From NCBI RefSeq assembly GCF_002161285.1, contig NZ_NFHH01000007.1, positions 62,001-126,000 on the forward strand: a DNA stretch of 64,000 nt, read 5' to 3'. This document shows positions 51,241-62,100 of the stretch, piece by piece. This DNA is from Blautia sp. An81 (GTDB taxonomy: Bacteria; Bacillota; Clostridia; Lachnospirales; Lachnospiraceae). Within the stretch, counting starts at the first letter, position 1; each line of letters opens with the position of its first letter. The position numbers and the translations under genes were made by a program. Under the pieces are notes generated by a model. That model was not told the DNA's origin. It made no database searches and saw only the letters and a program-made list of their open reading frames with translations.

Positions 51241-52080
51241 TCAGCCTTTCACTGCTCCTGCTGCCACGCCTTTAATGATATGTTTCTGGCAGGACAGATA
51301 GAAGATGATCACGGGAATGACCGCCAGGATCAGAGCAGCCATGATAGCGCCCATGTCTACTCTTCCATAGCTTCCCTTCATATACTGGATTGCAATAGAA
51401 ATTGTCTTATACTTATTCAGGTCCAGTACCAGATAAGGAAGGAGGAAATCGTTCCAGATCCACATGGTTTCCAAAATTCCTACAGAAATATAAGTCGGTT
51501 TCATAATAGGAAGAACCACGCTGAAAAAAGTCCTGAGAGGAGAGCAGCCGTCGATCATTGCCGCCTCTTCTATTTCCAGAGGTATGGATTTTACAAATCC
51601 GCAGAACATAAATACTGCAAGCCCCGCTCCAAAGCCCAGATAAATTATGATAATGCCCCAGGGTGTGCGCAGGCCTGTACGGTCTGCCACCAGAGCCAGG
51701 GTAAACATTACCATCTGGAAAGGCACCACCATGGAAAATACGCACAGTAGATACAGCGTCTTTGTAAATTTCGTATTAATCCTGGTAATATACCAAGCAC
51801 ACATAGAAGTGCAGATTAAAATCACAAACACAGAACCTACTGTAATAAATACGGTCCAGCCTACTGCGTCCAGAAGCTCATATTTGTCAATGGCCGTTAT
51901 ATAGTTTTCAATTCCCGCCATGGTCTTATCTGTTGGAAGCTGGAAGGGCATTTTGTTAATATATACCTTTTTCTTAAAGGAGTTCATCAGCACAATAAGT
52001 ATAGGCATGATATATATGATCCCCAGCACAGTAAAGATTCCTGTTCCTATCCAGCTGAGCACATTGTTTTTCTTTTTCAT
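51241..52080 (-). CDS. Sugar ABC transporter permease (MalG-like)
   Basis: A 279-residue permease with six membrane segments and the EAA coupling loop IPLEIEEAAMIDGCSPLRTFFSVVLPIMKP. It is the inner-membrane partner of the neighbouring MalF-like permease; their genes abut, with one base between stop and start. It likely forms a CUT1-type importer for an oligosaccharide. No ABC ATPase is encoded here, so a shared MsmK-like ATPase must be used. Confidence 0.92.
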   Translation of the reverse strand: MKKKNNVLSWIGTGIFTVLGIIYIMPILIVLMNSFKKKVYINKMPFQLPTDKTMAGIENYITAIDKYELLDAVGWTVFITVGSVFVILICTSMCAWYITRINTKFTKTLYLLCVFSMVVPFQMVMFTLALVADRTGLRTPWGIIIIYLGFGAGLAVFMFCGFVKSIPLEIEEAAMIDGCSPLRTFFSVVLPIMKPTYISVGILETMWIWNDFLLPYLVLDLNKYKTISIAIQYMKGSYGRVDMGAIMAALILAVIPVIIFYLSCQKHIIKGVAAGAVKG

Positions 52081-52923
52081 TTACTGCTGCACCTCCTTGG
52101 ATCTTGTGGCGCGAAGCTGCACCAGTCCTATGGCAACCACCAGAATAAAGAACAGAACTGCTTTTGCCTGTCCTACGCCTTCCCATCCAGTTCTTCCATA
52201 GAAAGTATTGAAGATATTAAGGGCCATCATTTCTGACATTTTGGCCGGTTCTCCTGCTGTCAGAGACAGGTTCTGGTCAAAGAGTTTAAATCCGTTGGTA
52301 ATAGATAAAAACATACATATGGTAATAGAAGGCATCATCATGGGAATCGTAACTTTCCAGAGCTTCTGCCATCTTCCTGCTCCGTCGATTTCTGCGGCTT
52401 CCAGCACATCTCCCGGTATGGACTGAAGACCTGCAATGTAAATGATCATCATATATCCGATCTGCTGCCAGCTCACTAAAATGATCAGCCCCCAGAAGCC
52501 ATACCATTCATTTAATCCCAAGGCTGTGTTAAAGTTAGATAAGATACCGTTAAAGATAAGCTGCCATATATATCCCAGCACGATTCCGCCAATAAGGTTT
52601 GGCATGAAAAAGATGGTACGGAATATATTGGTTCCCCGCATTTCCCTTGTAAGGGCCATGGCAAGGGCAAAGGCGATCACATTGATGACCACCAGGGAAA
52701 CCACTGCAAACAGTGCAGTGTACCAGAAAGAGTGGCGGAATACCGTATCTTTCAAAGCTTCCACATAATTGGAAATTCCCACAAATTTTGCATCTGTAAC
52801 CGTTGTAAATTCACAAAATGACAGACCTACTCCCATTACAAAAGGAACGATAAATCCCAGGATAAAAGCAAGAAAAGTAGGCAGCACAAAAATCGGCATA
52901 TAACGTTTTATGGATTTTTCCAT
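52081..52923 (-). CDS. Sugar ABC transporter permease (MalF-like)
   Basis: A 280-residue permease with six membrane helices and the coupling motif QSIPGDVLEAAEIDGAGRWQKLWKVTIPMMMPSI. The N-terminal helix (PIFVLPTFLAFILGFIVPFVMGVGLSF) is typical of CUT1 MalF-type subunits. It precedes the MalG-like gene and follows the solute-binding lipoprotein gene. The substrate sugar is not predictable. Confidence 0.92.
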   Translation of the reverse strand: MEKSIKRYMPIFVLPTFLAFILGFIVPFVMGVGLSFCEFTTVTDAKFVGISNYVEALKDTVFRHSFWYTALFAVVSLVVINVIAFALAMALTREMRGTNIFRTIFFMPNLIGGIVLGYIWQLIFNGILSNFNTALGLNEWYGFWGLIILVSWQQIGYMMIIYIAGLQSIPGDVLEAAEIDGAGRWQKLWKVTIPMMMPSITICMFLSITNGFKLFDQNLSLTAGEPAKMSEMMALNIFNTFYGRTGWEGVGQAKAVLFFILVVAIGLVQLRATRSKEVQQ

Positions 52924-52996
52924 AGCTTTCTCCTCCTTATAAAAGCGGCAGGAGCATCCCTTCTGTCCCGCCGCTTTGTATTACTGGCTTCTTGTT

Positions 52997-54301
52997 TTAT
53001 TTTGCCGCTGCCGCTTCTGTAGCCCATCCGTCTACAAATGCTGTCACAACTTTCTCCCAGTTTTCATCTGTCTGATCTGCTGCATAAGCAGTAAGAGCAG
53101 AGCCTACGCCGTTCTTCCACTCTTCAGAAGGCATTGTGGAGAAGTTCCATGAAACAGGTGTTTTTCCTTCTTCCAGATATTTGTTTGCCTCATTTACAAG
53201 TGTGTTTTCAGATTCCAGATTAGATTTGAAAGGAATTACAAATCCCATATCTTTGCACATTGCCTCTACGCCTTCGTCAGAAGTCACGCACCAGTTCATG
53301 AAGTCTAAAGTTGCCTGAATATCTTCTTCAGAAGCTTTGGCATTTACACACCAGTAATTTTCTGTACCAGTACATACGCCCTGATTTTCTTCTCCTTCAA
53401 CACCGATGTAGATAGGAAGGATTCCCAGGTTTTCATCTCCGATGTCTGCAATGTTGTTGTATTCCCATGTACCGTTCTGATAGAATACTGCTTCTTCTGT
53501 TACGAATTCTGCTGTGGCATCGTCAGCCGTTTTTGTTGAAATTTCTGTAGGTTCACATGTTGCATTATTTATATACAGATCCCAGATCTGACGGTAGTTA
53601 TCCAGGTATGTACCTTTGATGGCGTCTGTGTTGTCAATTCCTTCATCTTTATATTCATAATAGATTGGAAGGTTTGCCAGATGTGTCTTAAATCTCCAGT
53701 CAGAGGAACCGTCCATTCCCGCTGATGTAAAAGCGGAAAATCCCAGCTCGTCTTTCCGGGCAGTGATGTCTTCCACTACTTTTTTAAGGCTGTCAAAGTT
53801 TGTGATATCATCTGCTGTATAGCCGGCTTTTTCCAGCAACGCTTTGTTATAGATAATACCGTAGTTTTCAATTACGTAGGCGATACCCGCCATCTTATCC
53901 CCGTCCATAAGGGCAAAACTGTCATCTGTAAGTTCTCCTGCAATAGCAGAGTCTTTTAAGTCATAGCAGTAATCTTTCCAGCTTGCCAGTCCTACAGGAC
54001 CATTTACCTGAAACAGAGTGGGGGCATTTGTCTTAGCCATTTCTGATTTCAGAGTTTTCTCATACTCTCCCGATGCTGCTGTAAGAACTGTTACCGGAAC
54101 TCCTGTCTCTTCTGTATAAGTCTCTGCCAGCTCCTGCCAGTATTCATCTGCTTCCGGCTTAAAGTTCAGGTAATAAACCTCTCCTTTTGCACTGTCTGAA
54201 GACTCTCCTTCAGAAGAACCTGAGCTCTGGCTGCATCCTGTAAGGGCTCCTGCAGCCATGATTCCTGCAAGTAACACCGCTAAAACTTTACGCTTTTTCA
54301 T
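52997..54301 (-). CDS. Sugar-binding lipoprotein of the ABC transporter
   Basis: A 434-residue extracellular solute-binding protein (family 1). Signal MKKRKVLAVLLAGIMAAGALTGCSQ has the lipobox LTGC near residue 23. A Ser-rich linker follows. The domain has EYWQELAETYTEETGVPVTVLTAASGEYEKTLKSEMAKTNAPTLFQVNG and TEEAVFYQNGTWEYNN. It binds sugar outside the membrane and delivers it to the two permeases downstream. Length and order are standard for CUT1 importers. Confidence 0.92.
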   Translation of the reverse strand: MKKRKVLAVLLAGIMAAGALTGCSQSSGSSEGESSDSAKGEVYYLNFKPEADEYWQELAETYTEETGVPVTVLTAASGEYEKTLKSEMAKTNAPTLFQVNGPVGLASWKDYCYDLKDSAIAGELTDDSFALMDGDKMAGIAYVIENYGIIYNKALLEKAGYTADDITNFDSLKKVVEDITARKDELGFSAFTSAGMDGSSDWRFKTHLANLPIYYEYKDEGIDNTDAIKGTYLDNYRQIWDLYINNATCEPTEISTKTADDATAEFVTEEAVFYQNGTWEYNNIADIGDENLGILPIYIGVEGEENQGVCTGTENYWCVNAKASEEDIQATLDFMNWCVTSDEGVEAMCKDMGFVIPFKSNLESENTLVNEANKYLEEGKTPVSWNFSTMPSEEWKNGVGSALTAYAADQTDENWEKVVTAFVDGWATEAAAAK

Positions 54302-54419
54302 AATCGTTTCCTCACCTTTCTTTTTATGAACTGTCTTGTTCTTTTTGATGAGTATATCTTATCAGAAAAAGCTCAGACCCCTGTATCAATTAAAAAACCT
54401 GAAATACAAAAAATTAAAC

Positions 54420-55697
54420 CTATCTCTCCTCTTCAAATTCCCGGATACTCTCATCTTCCATCTGGGTAAACTCTTCCGGGCTGATATCTCCCTGGACCAG
54501 TTTCGGAAGAGCCTCCCCCAGGGTTTCTTCCTGTAGGACAGAATTCCACTTTACCTGGTAGTTTGGCACAAGCTGAGGCTCCCCCTTATAGGCCTCCACA
54601 TAATCTTTCACGATCTGATTCTCATAGGAAGTCTGTTCTTCCAGAAATTTTTCTTTTTCTTCCTTATTCAGCATGGTCCTGAATTTCAGAAACTCTATGG
54701 CGCCCTCTTTCACCTCCTGGCTGTAGCTGGACACTACCGCCCATCCAAAGGTCTCCGGAGATCCCACAAGTTTATTGCCGGGGAAGGGAGAAAATCGGAT
54801 CTTATCCACCATGTCTTCCGGTATCTGGTCGATCATCCAATATCCGTTAGGGATCATAGCTGTTTCTTCTGATATAAAATTGCGGTAGGAAACGTCAAAG
54901 TCTGTATGAAGGGCGTCTTCTGTGGTATAAGAAAAAAGCTTCTGCAATGTCTCTGCCAGATGCAGGCCGGAGGCATTCTGATAGCTGTCAGGATACAGCT
55001 TCTTCATAAAATCTGCTCCCTCCTGGGAGTCCGCCAGCTCTGCTGTTGCCAGGAGCATAGGCGCCCATGCGGTGCCTTCCGTATGAAGGGCCAGAGGCGT
55101 GATGCCGCAGTCCTCCAGTCTGTCGCAGCAGTCCCAGAATTCCTCCCAGGTTTCAGGGAATTCCTCTATGCCTGCTTTCTGGAACAGTTCCTGGTTCCAG
55201 AACACTCCGCTGCATGCAAACATGGCCGTGCTTATAGGAGCCAGATAAATGCTTCCGTCTTCTTCACTGCAGGCATCCAGAACAGAGGGCTCTATCATGT
55301 TTTTCCACTCTTCATCACCTTCAATATAAGGTCTCAGGTCTTCAATCCGTCCCTCTTCTATCATCATCTGATAGAAAGATGGAAGCATCCTCAAGTCAGT
55401 GATCACCGCCGGAAGCTGGTCTGTTACATTCAGCCGTTTCAGGTTCTTCCGATATTCCTCTTCTGTCTCCATGATCCATTCCACTTCCACATGATAAGTC
55501 CCTTCATAGGCCTGGTTGAATTTTTCTACAACTTCTTCCTCGTTCCTGTTCCCGGTGCTGGGGTCTACTGTCAGGATCATGGGAATGGAAACTTCCTGGG
55601 TTTCTGCCTCTTCCAGCTCTGTCTGCTCCTTCTGGCAGCCTCCCAGTCCCAGGACCAGCACTGCTGATAATATCAGGCATAATTTTTTACTGTTCAT
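54420..55697 (-). CDS. Second extracellular solute-binding lipoprotein, kinase-linked
   Basis: About 425 residues from the ATG at 55697 (GGAAAGG upstream; it overlaps the kinase stop). Signal MNSKKLCLILSAVLVLGLGGCQKEQ has lipobox GLGGC. It is a family-1-like binding protein with EEEVVEKFNQAYEGTYHVEVEWIMETEEEYRKNLKRL and AMFACSGVFWNQELFQKAGIEEFPETWEEFWD. It differs in sequence from the transporter's binding protein (52997), so it is unlikely to be a simple duplicate. Translation coupled to the sensor kinase suggests it presents sugar to that kinase. This is an inference; it could also serve the transporter. Confidence 0.8.
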   Translation of the reverse strand: MNSKKLCLILSAVLVLGLGGCQKEQTELEEAETQEVSIPMILTVDPSTGNRNEEEVVEKFNQAYEGTYHVEVEWIMETEEEYRKNLKRLNVTDQLPAVITDLRMLPSFYQMMIEEGRIEDLRPYIEGDEEWKNMIEPSVLDACSEEDGSIYLAPISTAMFACSGVFWNQELFQKAGIEEFPETWEEFWDCCDRLEDCGITPLALHTEGTAWAPMLLATAELADSQEGADFMKKLYPDSYQNASGLHLAETLQKLFSYTTEDALHTDFDVSYRNFISEETAMIPNGYWMIDQIPEDMVDKIRFSPFPGNKLVGSPETFGWAVVSSYSQEVKEGAIEFLKFRTMLNKEEKEKFLEEQTSYENQIVKDYVEAYKGEPQLVPNYQVKWNSVLQEETLGEALPKLVQGDISPEEFTQMEDESIREFEEER

Positions 55698-57465
55698 AAT
55701 TTTCCTTTCCATCTACAGGCAGTTTTATCACACATCTGGTTCCCTCTTCCAGAACCTCATAGCCAAATTCTACCTGGTCTCCGTATTTCAGTCTCAGTCT
55801 GGTAGCAATATTGATCACTCCATAACCTTTCTGTTTATCCGGAAATGCTTTCTTCATCTCTGGTACCGGCACCTTGCCCAGATCATTGATTTTTTCTGCG
55901 ATTTCCTTATCCATAGGTTTTCCATTGTTATATACAGAAAAGGTGAGTCTGCCGGAAAGTTCTCTCACGTCAATTCTGATAAGTCCTCCTTCAAAAATAT
56001 CGCAGAATCCATATTTTATGGCGTTTTCTGCAAGAGGCTGGAGTATCAGTTTCAGGGTCCACCTATTTTCCACCTCTGGCTGGCAGGATATTTCATAGGA
56101 AAACAAATCTTCATTTCTGATTTTCTGTATTTCCAGATAATTCTTCACATTATCCAGTTCATCTTCTACAGTGACCATATCGCCGCCTTTGCTCAGTGAC
56201 AGTCTCAGGTAGCCGGACAGGGCCTGGATCATTTTCATGGTTGTTTTTTCCCCATTGATCCTGGCAAGCATATAGATAGTATCCAATGTGTTGTAAAGGA
56301 AATGCGGTTTAATCTGACTGATCAGCATATTCATTTCGCTTACGCGCAGCTCTTTTTCCTGTTTCTTGATCTCTGTCAGAAGTCTTTCTATATTTCCCAG
56401 CATTTTATTATAGGATTCCCCAATCTGATCCAGTTCTGTATCTGTATGGAGGGATATTGTATGACTGAAATCTTTTCCGTCAAAAGAGGTCATTTCTCTG
56501 CTGATCATCTGAATGGGTTTTGTAAATATCCTGGAAAAATATAGGCTGACAGCCACCGCTATGAGGGTTACAATAGCATAAATCCCCGCCAGGACCAGGA
56601 AAATCTGATTCAATCCCCTGTCTAGGATCTTATTGGGAACCAAAGTGAAGATGACCATACCGCTTTCCTGCTGTCGGTATGCCTGAAGGATACCTCCCTC
56701 TCCCTTATATCTGGTCAGGATTACGCCGCTGTCCTCCCTTTTTGTCAGGCTGAGGATTTTCTCCTTATCCCTCTCCTCCAATTGAAAATTCTCAGGATAG
56801 TTTTCCATAAAAAAGTTTCCGTTTTTATCAATGATTCCGATGGCCACATCTTCTTCTGTACCGGATTGGGTCTCTATGACCCTTTCCAGGAACTGGTCAT
56901 TCATCTTAAAAAAAATCATTCCCGGTTCATGGGAATACTCCATGTTCCTTACATATCTCCCTATAAACAGCGCTTCTTCTCCTGTGCCGAAGAGAGTGTC
57001 CCTGGCCAGAAACCATTTTGTTTCTGCGTAAGTTCCTGCCAGTGCGTCTTCCAGGCCGCTTTCCCGAAAATCTTCATAAGATATCTTTGAATAAGATTTT
57101 GTGTACACATTTTTCTTGTTATCTACATAACAATACTCCTCTATGTCCTCCAGTTCCAGATAAGCAAAATATTTGCTCAGGGCATTCTTTTCCACTTCTT
57201 CCAGCTCTCTGGATTTTAAACTCTCCTGAACGGCGTCATCCAGGATGCACTCTGCTGTGGTCTCATCGGATCTGTTATAGAGATAGTCCAAAGCCATCCC
57301 CATTTTTTCATTCATGAACTCATAATTATCCACAATGACTTCCGTCATGTTTCTCCGCATGAACAGCCAGACGCCTGCAGAAGACAAAAGGATGGTCAGA
57401 GCCAGGAGCAGAAGAGTATAAGTCAGATATTTTTTTTGGATATTGGAAATCTTTCCTTTTCTCAT
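55687..57465 (-). CDS. YesM-type sensor histidine kinase
   Basis: A 592-residue membrane kinase. TM1 is about residues 13-35 and an extracellular sensor of about 250 residues follows. TM2 is about 283-305 (FLVLAGIYAIVTLIAVAVSLYFS). A HAMP linker follows. The His_kinase domain has SQIKPHFLYNTLDTIYMLARI (phosphoacceptor His) and HATPase motifs LAENAIKYGF and GYGVINIATRLRLKYG. It phosphorylates the partner response regulator, whose stop codon overlaps its start as ATGA. The sensor domain has no clear known fold, so the ligand is likely a sugar presented by the lipoprotein encoded just after it. Confidence 0.9.
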   Translation of the reverse strand: MRKGKISNIQKKYLTYTLLLLALTILLSSAGVWLFMRRNMTEVIVDNYEFMNEKMGMALDYLYNRSDETTAECILDDAVQESLKSRELEEVEKNALSKYFAYLELEDIEEYCYVDNKKNVYTKSYSKISYEDFRESGLEDALAGTYAETKWFLARDTLFGTGEEALFIGRYVRNMEYSHEPGMIFFKMNDQFLERVIETQSGTEEDVAIGIIDKNGNFFMENYPENFQLEERDKEKILSLTKREDSGVILTRYKGEGGILQAYRQQESGMVIFTLVPNKILDRGLNQIFLVLAGIYAIVTLIAVAVSLYFSRIFTKPIQMISREMTSFDGKDFSHTISLHTDTELDQIGESYNKMLGNIERLLTEIKKQEKELRVSEMNMLISQIKPHFLYNTLDTIYMLARINGEKTTMKMIQALSGYLRLSLSKGGDMVTVEDELDNVKNYLEIQKIRNEDLFSYEISCQPEVENRWTLKLILQPLAENAIKYGFCDIFEGGLIRIDVRELSGRLTFSVYNNGKPMDKEIAEKINDLGKVPVPEMKKAFPDKQKGYGVINIATRLRLKYGDQVEFGYEVLEEGTRCVIKLPVDGKENYEQ

Positions 57466-59054
57466 AGCTCATATTCCTTTTTATATTCGCTGGGCAGTTT
57501 GCCTGTGTATTCCTTAAACAGATGGGAAAAATACGAAGGATTTCCGATTCCCACCCTCTCGCAGATTTCCCCGATGCTGATGTCTTCTTTTTCCAGAAGC
57601 TCCCTGGCTTTTTCCATTCTTTTTTTCATCAGATATTTCTTAAAAGTCATATGAAAAGTATTTTTGAACACCCTTCCAAAGTATACCGGATTCAGGTAAA
57701 CCTGCTCTGCCACCGACACAATGGACAGTCCTTCATCATTCAGATGTTCATCAATAAAAGCAACAGCTTCCGACATATAATCCTTAAAATATGTCATTTC
57801 ATTTTTTTCAATCTGTTCTTTTCTCTGCTGGATGACTCTGCCTAAAATTTTATAGCATACATCTACAGCCTTTGCCGCCGTAAGGTTCTGCATATTTCCA
57901 TAGTAATTCTGAAACTGTTTTTTCAGTTCCTCCGTCATTCCGTAGGAATCTTCCACAGCAAATTCCGCTCTCACCATGACTCTGTGTATGTATCCGCACT
58001 GTACCTCTTCTTCTTTTGGGAGTCCATATATAAACTGTACAAAGGCTGCTTTTAACCCTTCCTCGTCATTCCTTCTTACTGCGTTCAGGATCGAAAGTTC
58101 TGCATTTTCCGCTGAGATCTTCTCTGTATTCTCGTCCATCTCCTCCGGCAGGGTAAAGGCGCTTGCTCCGGACATGCTGGCCAGTTCAAAAAGTTTTCTG
58201 GCTTCTGTATAGCTTCTTTTGATTCCATGTATTCCTTTGTAGGGTTTCGATATAGCGGCAAGAACCGGCTGTTTCTCTCTGTTCTTGATAAGTTCTAAGA
58301 TCTGCCTCAGTTCTTTTACAGAAGAGTTTTCCCGGGTTTTGATGATAAATACACAGTTTCCGTCTTCATCCTCAAACTTCCAGTAATAAAACTTCTCCCC
58401 CATCTTCTCTTCTAAAAGCTGGATCATCCCAAACCGGGCCGCCTCATAGTCCAGAGAATGGGTGATCTTATAGGTCAGATCCAGATCTGCGCACAGGGTT
58501 ATAAATTTATCTCCATTCTCAGCCTCGCTATCCAGTATGTGAAATACTTCTTCCATCTTTTCTTCCGGGATATTTCCCTGTACAAATTTCTGCACGATCA
58601 CCTGCAGAAAACTGTGGGAATCCTTGATCATCAGGTTTTCCCAGCTGCTGTACTTCTCTTCATTCCTGATCTGTTCCGTACACTGCTTCCAGGCTTCTTT
58701 CATAGTTTCTTTCAGTTTTTCATCATCCACCGGTTTCAAAAGATAGGCAAAAGCCCCCAGATCGCAGGCCTGCTGGGCGTATTCGAAGTCCCGATAGGCG
58801 CTGAGCACGATAAACAGGCAGTTTATATCTTCTTTTTCTATTTCTTCCATGACCATAAGGCCTGAAATCTGTTTCATTCTTATATCAGTCAGAACCACAT
58901 GGGGGCGTTTTTCTCGGATAACCTCTATGGCCTGTTCTCCATTTCTGGCGCTTCCCACTACTTCAAATCCCATTTCTTCCCAGTTATAAGTCTTGATCAG
59001 TCCCTGCAGCAAAATAGGTTCATCATCTACAATTACCAGTTTTAATAATCTCAT
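57462..59054 (-). CDS. YesN-type AraC response regulator
   Basis: A 530-residue regulator. The receiver domain (1-125) has VIVDDEPILLQGL (acidic pocket), phospho-Asp in VVLTDIRM and LLKPVDDEKL (Lys). The middle segment of about 280 residues is less conserved. A C-terminal AraC-type pair of helix-turn-helix motifs follows (FIDEHLNDEGLSIVSVAEQVYLNPVYFGRVFKNTFHMTFKKYLMKKRMEKARELL...IGEICERVGIGNPSYFSHLFKEYTGKLPSEYKK). It should activate the transporter operon when its kinase senses sugar. First gene of this unit, only 26 bases from the rpoC terminator. Confidence 0.92.
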   Translation of the reverse strand: MRLLKLVIVDDEPILLQGLIKTYNWEEMGFEVVGSARNGEQAIEVIREKRPHVVLTDIRMKQISGLMVMEEIEKEDINCLFIVLSAYRDFEYAQQACDLGAFAYLLKPVDDEKLKETMKEAWKQCTEQIRNEEKYSSWENLMIKDSHSFLQVIVQKFVQGNIPEEKMEEVFHILDSEAENGDKFITLCADLDLTYKITHSLDYEAARFGMIQLLEEKMGEKFYYWKFEDEDGNCVFIIKTRENSSVKELRQILELIKNREKQPVLAAISKPYKGIHGIKRSYTEARKLFELASMSGASAFTLPEEMDENTEKISAENAELSILNAVRRNDEEGLKAAFVQFIYGLPKEEEVQCGYIHRVMVRAEFAVEDSYGMTEELKKQFQNYYGNMQNLTAAKAVDVCYKILGRVIQQRKEQIEKNEMTYFKDYMSEAVAFIDEHLNDEGLSIVSVAEQVYLNPVYFGRVFKNTFHMTFKKYLMKKRMEKARELLEKEDISIGEICERVGIGNPSYFSHLFKEYTGKLPSEYKKEYEL

Positions 59055-59079
59055 CTTTTTCTTACGCTCCTGCTTAGAA

Positions 59080-59114
59080 AAAAGGCTGCGCAGAAATTTC
59101 TGCAGCAGCCTTTT
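59080..59114 (-). terminator. Terminator of rpoC
   Basis: AAAAGGCTGC pairs with GCAGCCTTTT (59080-59089 with 59105-59114), with TTTTTT on the minus strand. A second stem without a T-run (ACAAAGCAGAT/ATCTGCTTTGT, 59127-59156) lies just before it. The response regulator starts 26 bases further. Confidence 0.85.
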
Positions 59115-59158
59115 CTTACATCTTTCACAAAGCAGATCTGATAAAATCTGCTTTGTGT

Positions 59159-62100
59159 TTATTCTTCTATTAATTCAGCCTCTTCCTCATCTTCGGAAAG
59201 CTCTGCTTCCTCTTCCTCCAGAACGCTTTCATCCAGAATCTCCTGATCCTGAACTTCATCTTCCTGGATATCCTCATCCAGCTCCAGTTCTTCTTCCTCT
59301 TCTTCCGGAATCAGATCTGTATCCAGACGGACATTGGAATATTTCTTCATACCGGTTCCTGCAGGGATCAGCTTACCAATAAGAACGTTCTCTTTCAGAC
59401 CGATCAGCGGGTCGATCTTGCCCTTGATGGCAGCTTCTGTCAGAACCTTTGTGGTCTCCTGGAAGGATGCGGCGGACAGGAAGGAGTTTGTTGCCAGGGA
59501 TGCTTTTGTAATACCAAGCATTACCTGTTTTCCTTCTGCTGGTTCTTTTCCTTCTGCGGCAAGCTCCTGGTTCTTTTCCTCGAAATCCAGTACATCTACC
59601 AGTGTTCCTGGCAGGAAGTCTGTGTCTCCATTGTCCTCCACACGGATCTTCTTCAGCATCTGACGAACGATAACCTCGATGTGCTTATCGTTGATCTCAA
59701 CACCCTGGAGACGGTAAACTCTCTGCACCTCGCGGAGCATGTAGTCCTGTACGGCACGAACGCCTTTGATACGAAGGATATCGTGAGGATTTACAGAACC
59801 TTCTGTCAGCTCGTCTCCGGCTTCCAGATAATCTCCGTCCTGAACCTTGATACGGGAACCGTATGGGATCAGATAAGTCTTAGATTCTCCGCTCTCATTG
59901 TCTGTCACAATGATCTCACGTTTCTTCTTTGTATCTTTCAGTGTGGCAACACCTTTGATCTCTGTGATGATGGCAAGACCCTTAGGCTTCCTTGCCTCGA
60001 AAAGCTCCTCCACACGGGGAAGACCCTGTGTGATATCGCCGCCGGCCACACCGCCGGTATGGAAGGTACGCATGGTAAGCTGTGTGCCTGGCTCACCGAT
60101 GGACTGAGCCGCAATAATACCGATAGATTCACCTACCTGTACTGGCTCACCAGTTGCCATGTTGGCGCCGTAACATTTTGCGCAGACACCAATCTTGCAC
60201 TTACAGGTAAGGATTGTACGGATCTTCACTGCATCGTATGGCTTGCCGTCTTCTCTTACACCGTCCTTCACCACACGGGCAGCACGTTTCGGAGTGATCA
60301 TATGGTTTGCCTTAACGATAACATTTCCATCTTTATCTTTAATAGTCTCGCAGGAGAAACGTCCTGTAATACGCTCCTGAAGGCTTTCGATCTCTTCCTT
60401 GCCGTCAGCAAAAGCTTTTACCCACATACCTGGGATTTCGCCTTTATCTTCGCAGCAGTCTACTTCCCGGACGATCATTTCCTGGGAAACGTCTACCAGA
60501 CGTCTTGTCAGGTAACCGGAGTCAGCAGTACGCAGAGCTGTATCGGAAAGACCTTTACGAGCTCCGTGAGCAGACATGAAGTATTCCAGTACGTCCAGAC
60601 CTTCACGGAAGTTAGATTTAATTGGCAGCTCGATGGTATGACCGGTTGTATCGGCCATCAGACCACGCATACCTGCCAGCTGTTTGATCTGCTTATCAGA
60701 TCCACGGGCACCGGAGTCAGCCATCATGTAGATGTTATTATACTTATCCAGTCCATCCAGCAGAGCCCTTGTCAGGGCATCGTCAGTCTTCTTCCAGGTA
60801 TCTACAACTTCTTTATAACGCTCTTCCTCTGTGATGAGACCACGCTTAAAGTTCTTGGTGATCAGGTCTACAGTATCCTGAGCCTGCTGGATCATCTCCG
60901 GCTTCTGAGGCGGCACGGTCATATCAGAAATAGATACAGTCATGGCCGCTCTTGTAGAATATTTATATCCCATAGCTTTAATGTCGTCCAGAACCTCTGC
61001 GGTCTTGGTAGCGCCATGGGTATTGATAACTTTTTCCAGGATCTGCTTTAACTGCTTCTTTCCTACCAGGAAATCGATTTCCGGAAGGAGTTCGTTTCCG
61101 GGAATGGTTCTGTCTACAAAGCCCAGATCCTGCGGCAGGATTTCGTTAAAGAGCAGACGTCCCAGAGTAGAATGAACATTGCCCTGGATCACAGTTCCGT
61201 CAGGCATAGTCTTCTTCTGTCTTACGACAATCTTTGTCTGAAGGGTGATAGCCTGGTTCTCGTAAGCCAGGATTGCCTCGTTTACGCTCTTAAAGGCTTT
61301 TCCTTCCCCTTTGCTTCCTGGTCTTTCCTGGGTCAGATAATAGATACCCAGGACCATATCCTGTGAAGGAACGGCTACCGGACCACCATCAGAAGGTTTC
61401 AGCAGGTTGTTTGGTGACAGCAGAAGGAAACGGCACTCAGCCTGAGCTTCCACAGACAGAGGAAGATGGACAGCCATCTGGTCACCGTCAAAGTCCGCAT
61501 TGAACGCTGTACAAACCAGGGGATGAAGCTTAATAGCCTTACCTTCTACCAGAATTGGCTCGAAAGCCTGGATACCCAGCCTGTGAAGGGTAGGAGCACG
61601 GTTTAACATAACCGGATGCTCTTTAATAACATCTTCCAGTACGTCCCATACTGCAGGCTCCAGCTTCTCCACCATCTTTTTGGCATTTTTAATATTGTGA
61701 GCAGTGCCGTTTGACACCAGTTCTTTCATAACAAAAGGTTTAAACAGCTCAATAGCCATTTCCTTTGGCAGACCGCACTGATAGATCTTCAGTTCCGGTC
61801 CTACTACGATAACAGAACGTCCAGAGTAGTCTACACGTTTACCCAGCAGGTTCTGACGGAAACGTCCGGATTTACCTTTCAGCATATCGGAAAGGGATTT
61901 CAGGGCTCTGTTTCCAGGACCTGTAACAGGACGTCCACGGCGTCCGTTGTCAATGAGAGCATCTACTGCTTCCTGGAGCATTCTCTTCTCATTGCGGACA
62001 ATGATATCAGGAGCTCCCAGCTCCAGCAGTCTTTTCAGACGGTTATTTCTGTTGATGATCCTTCTGTACAGATCATTTAAGTCAGATGTCGCAAAACGCC

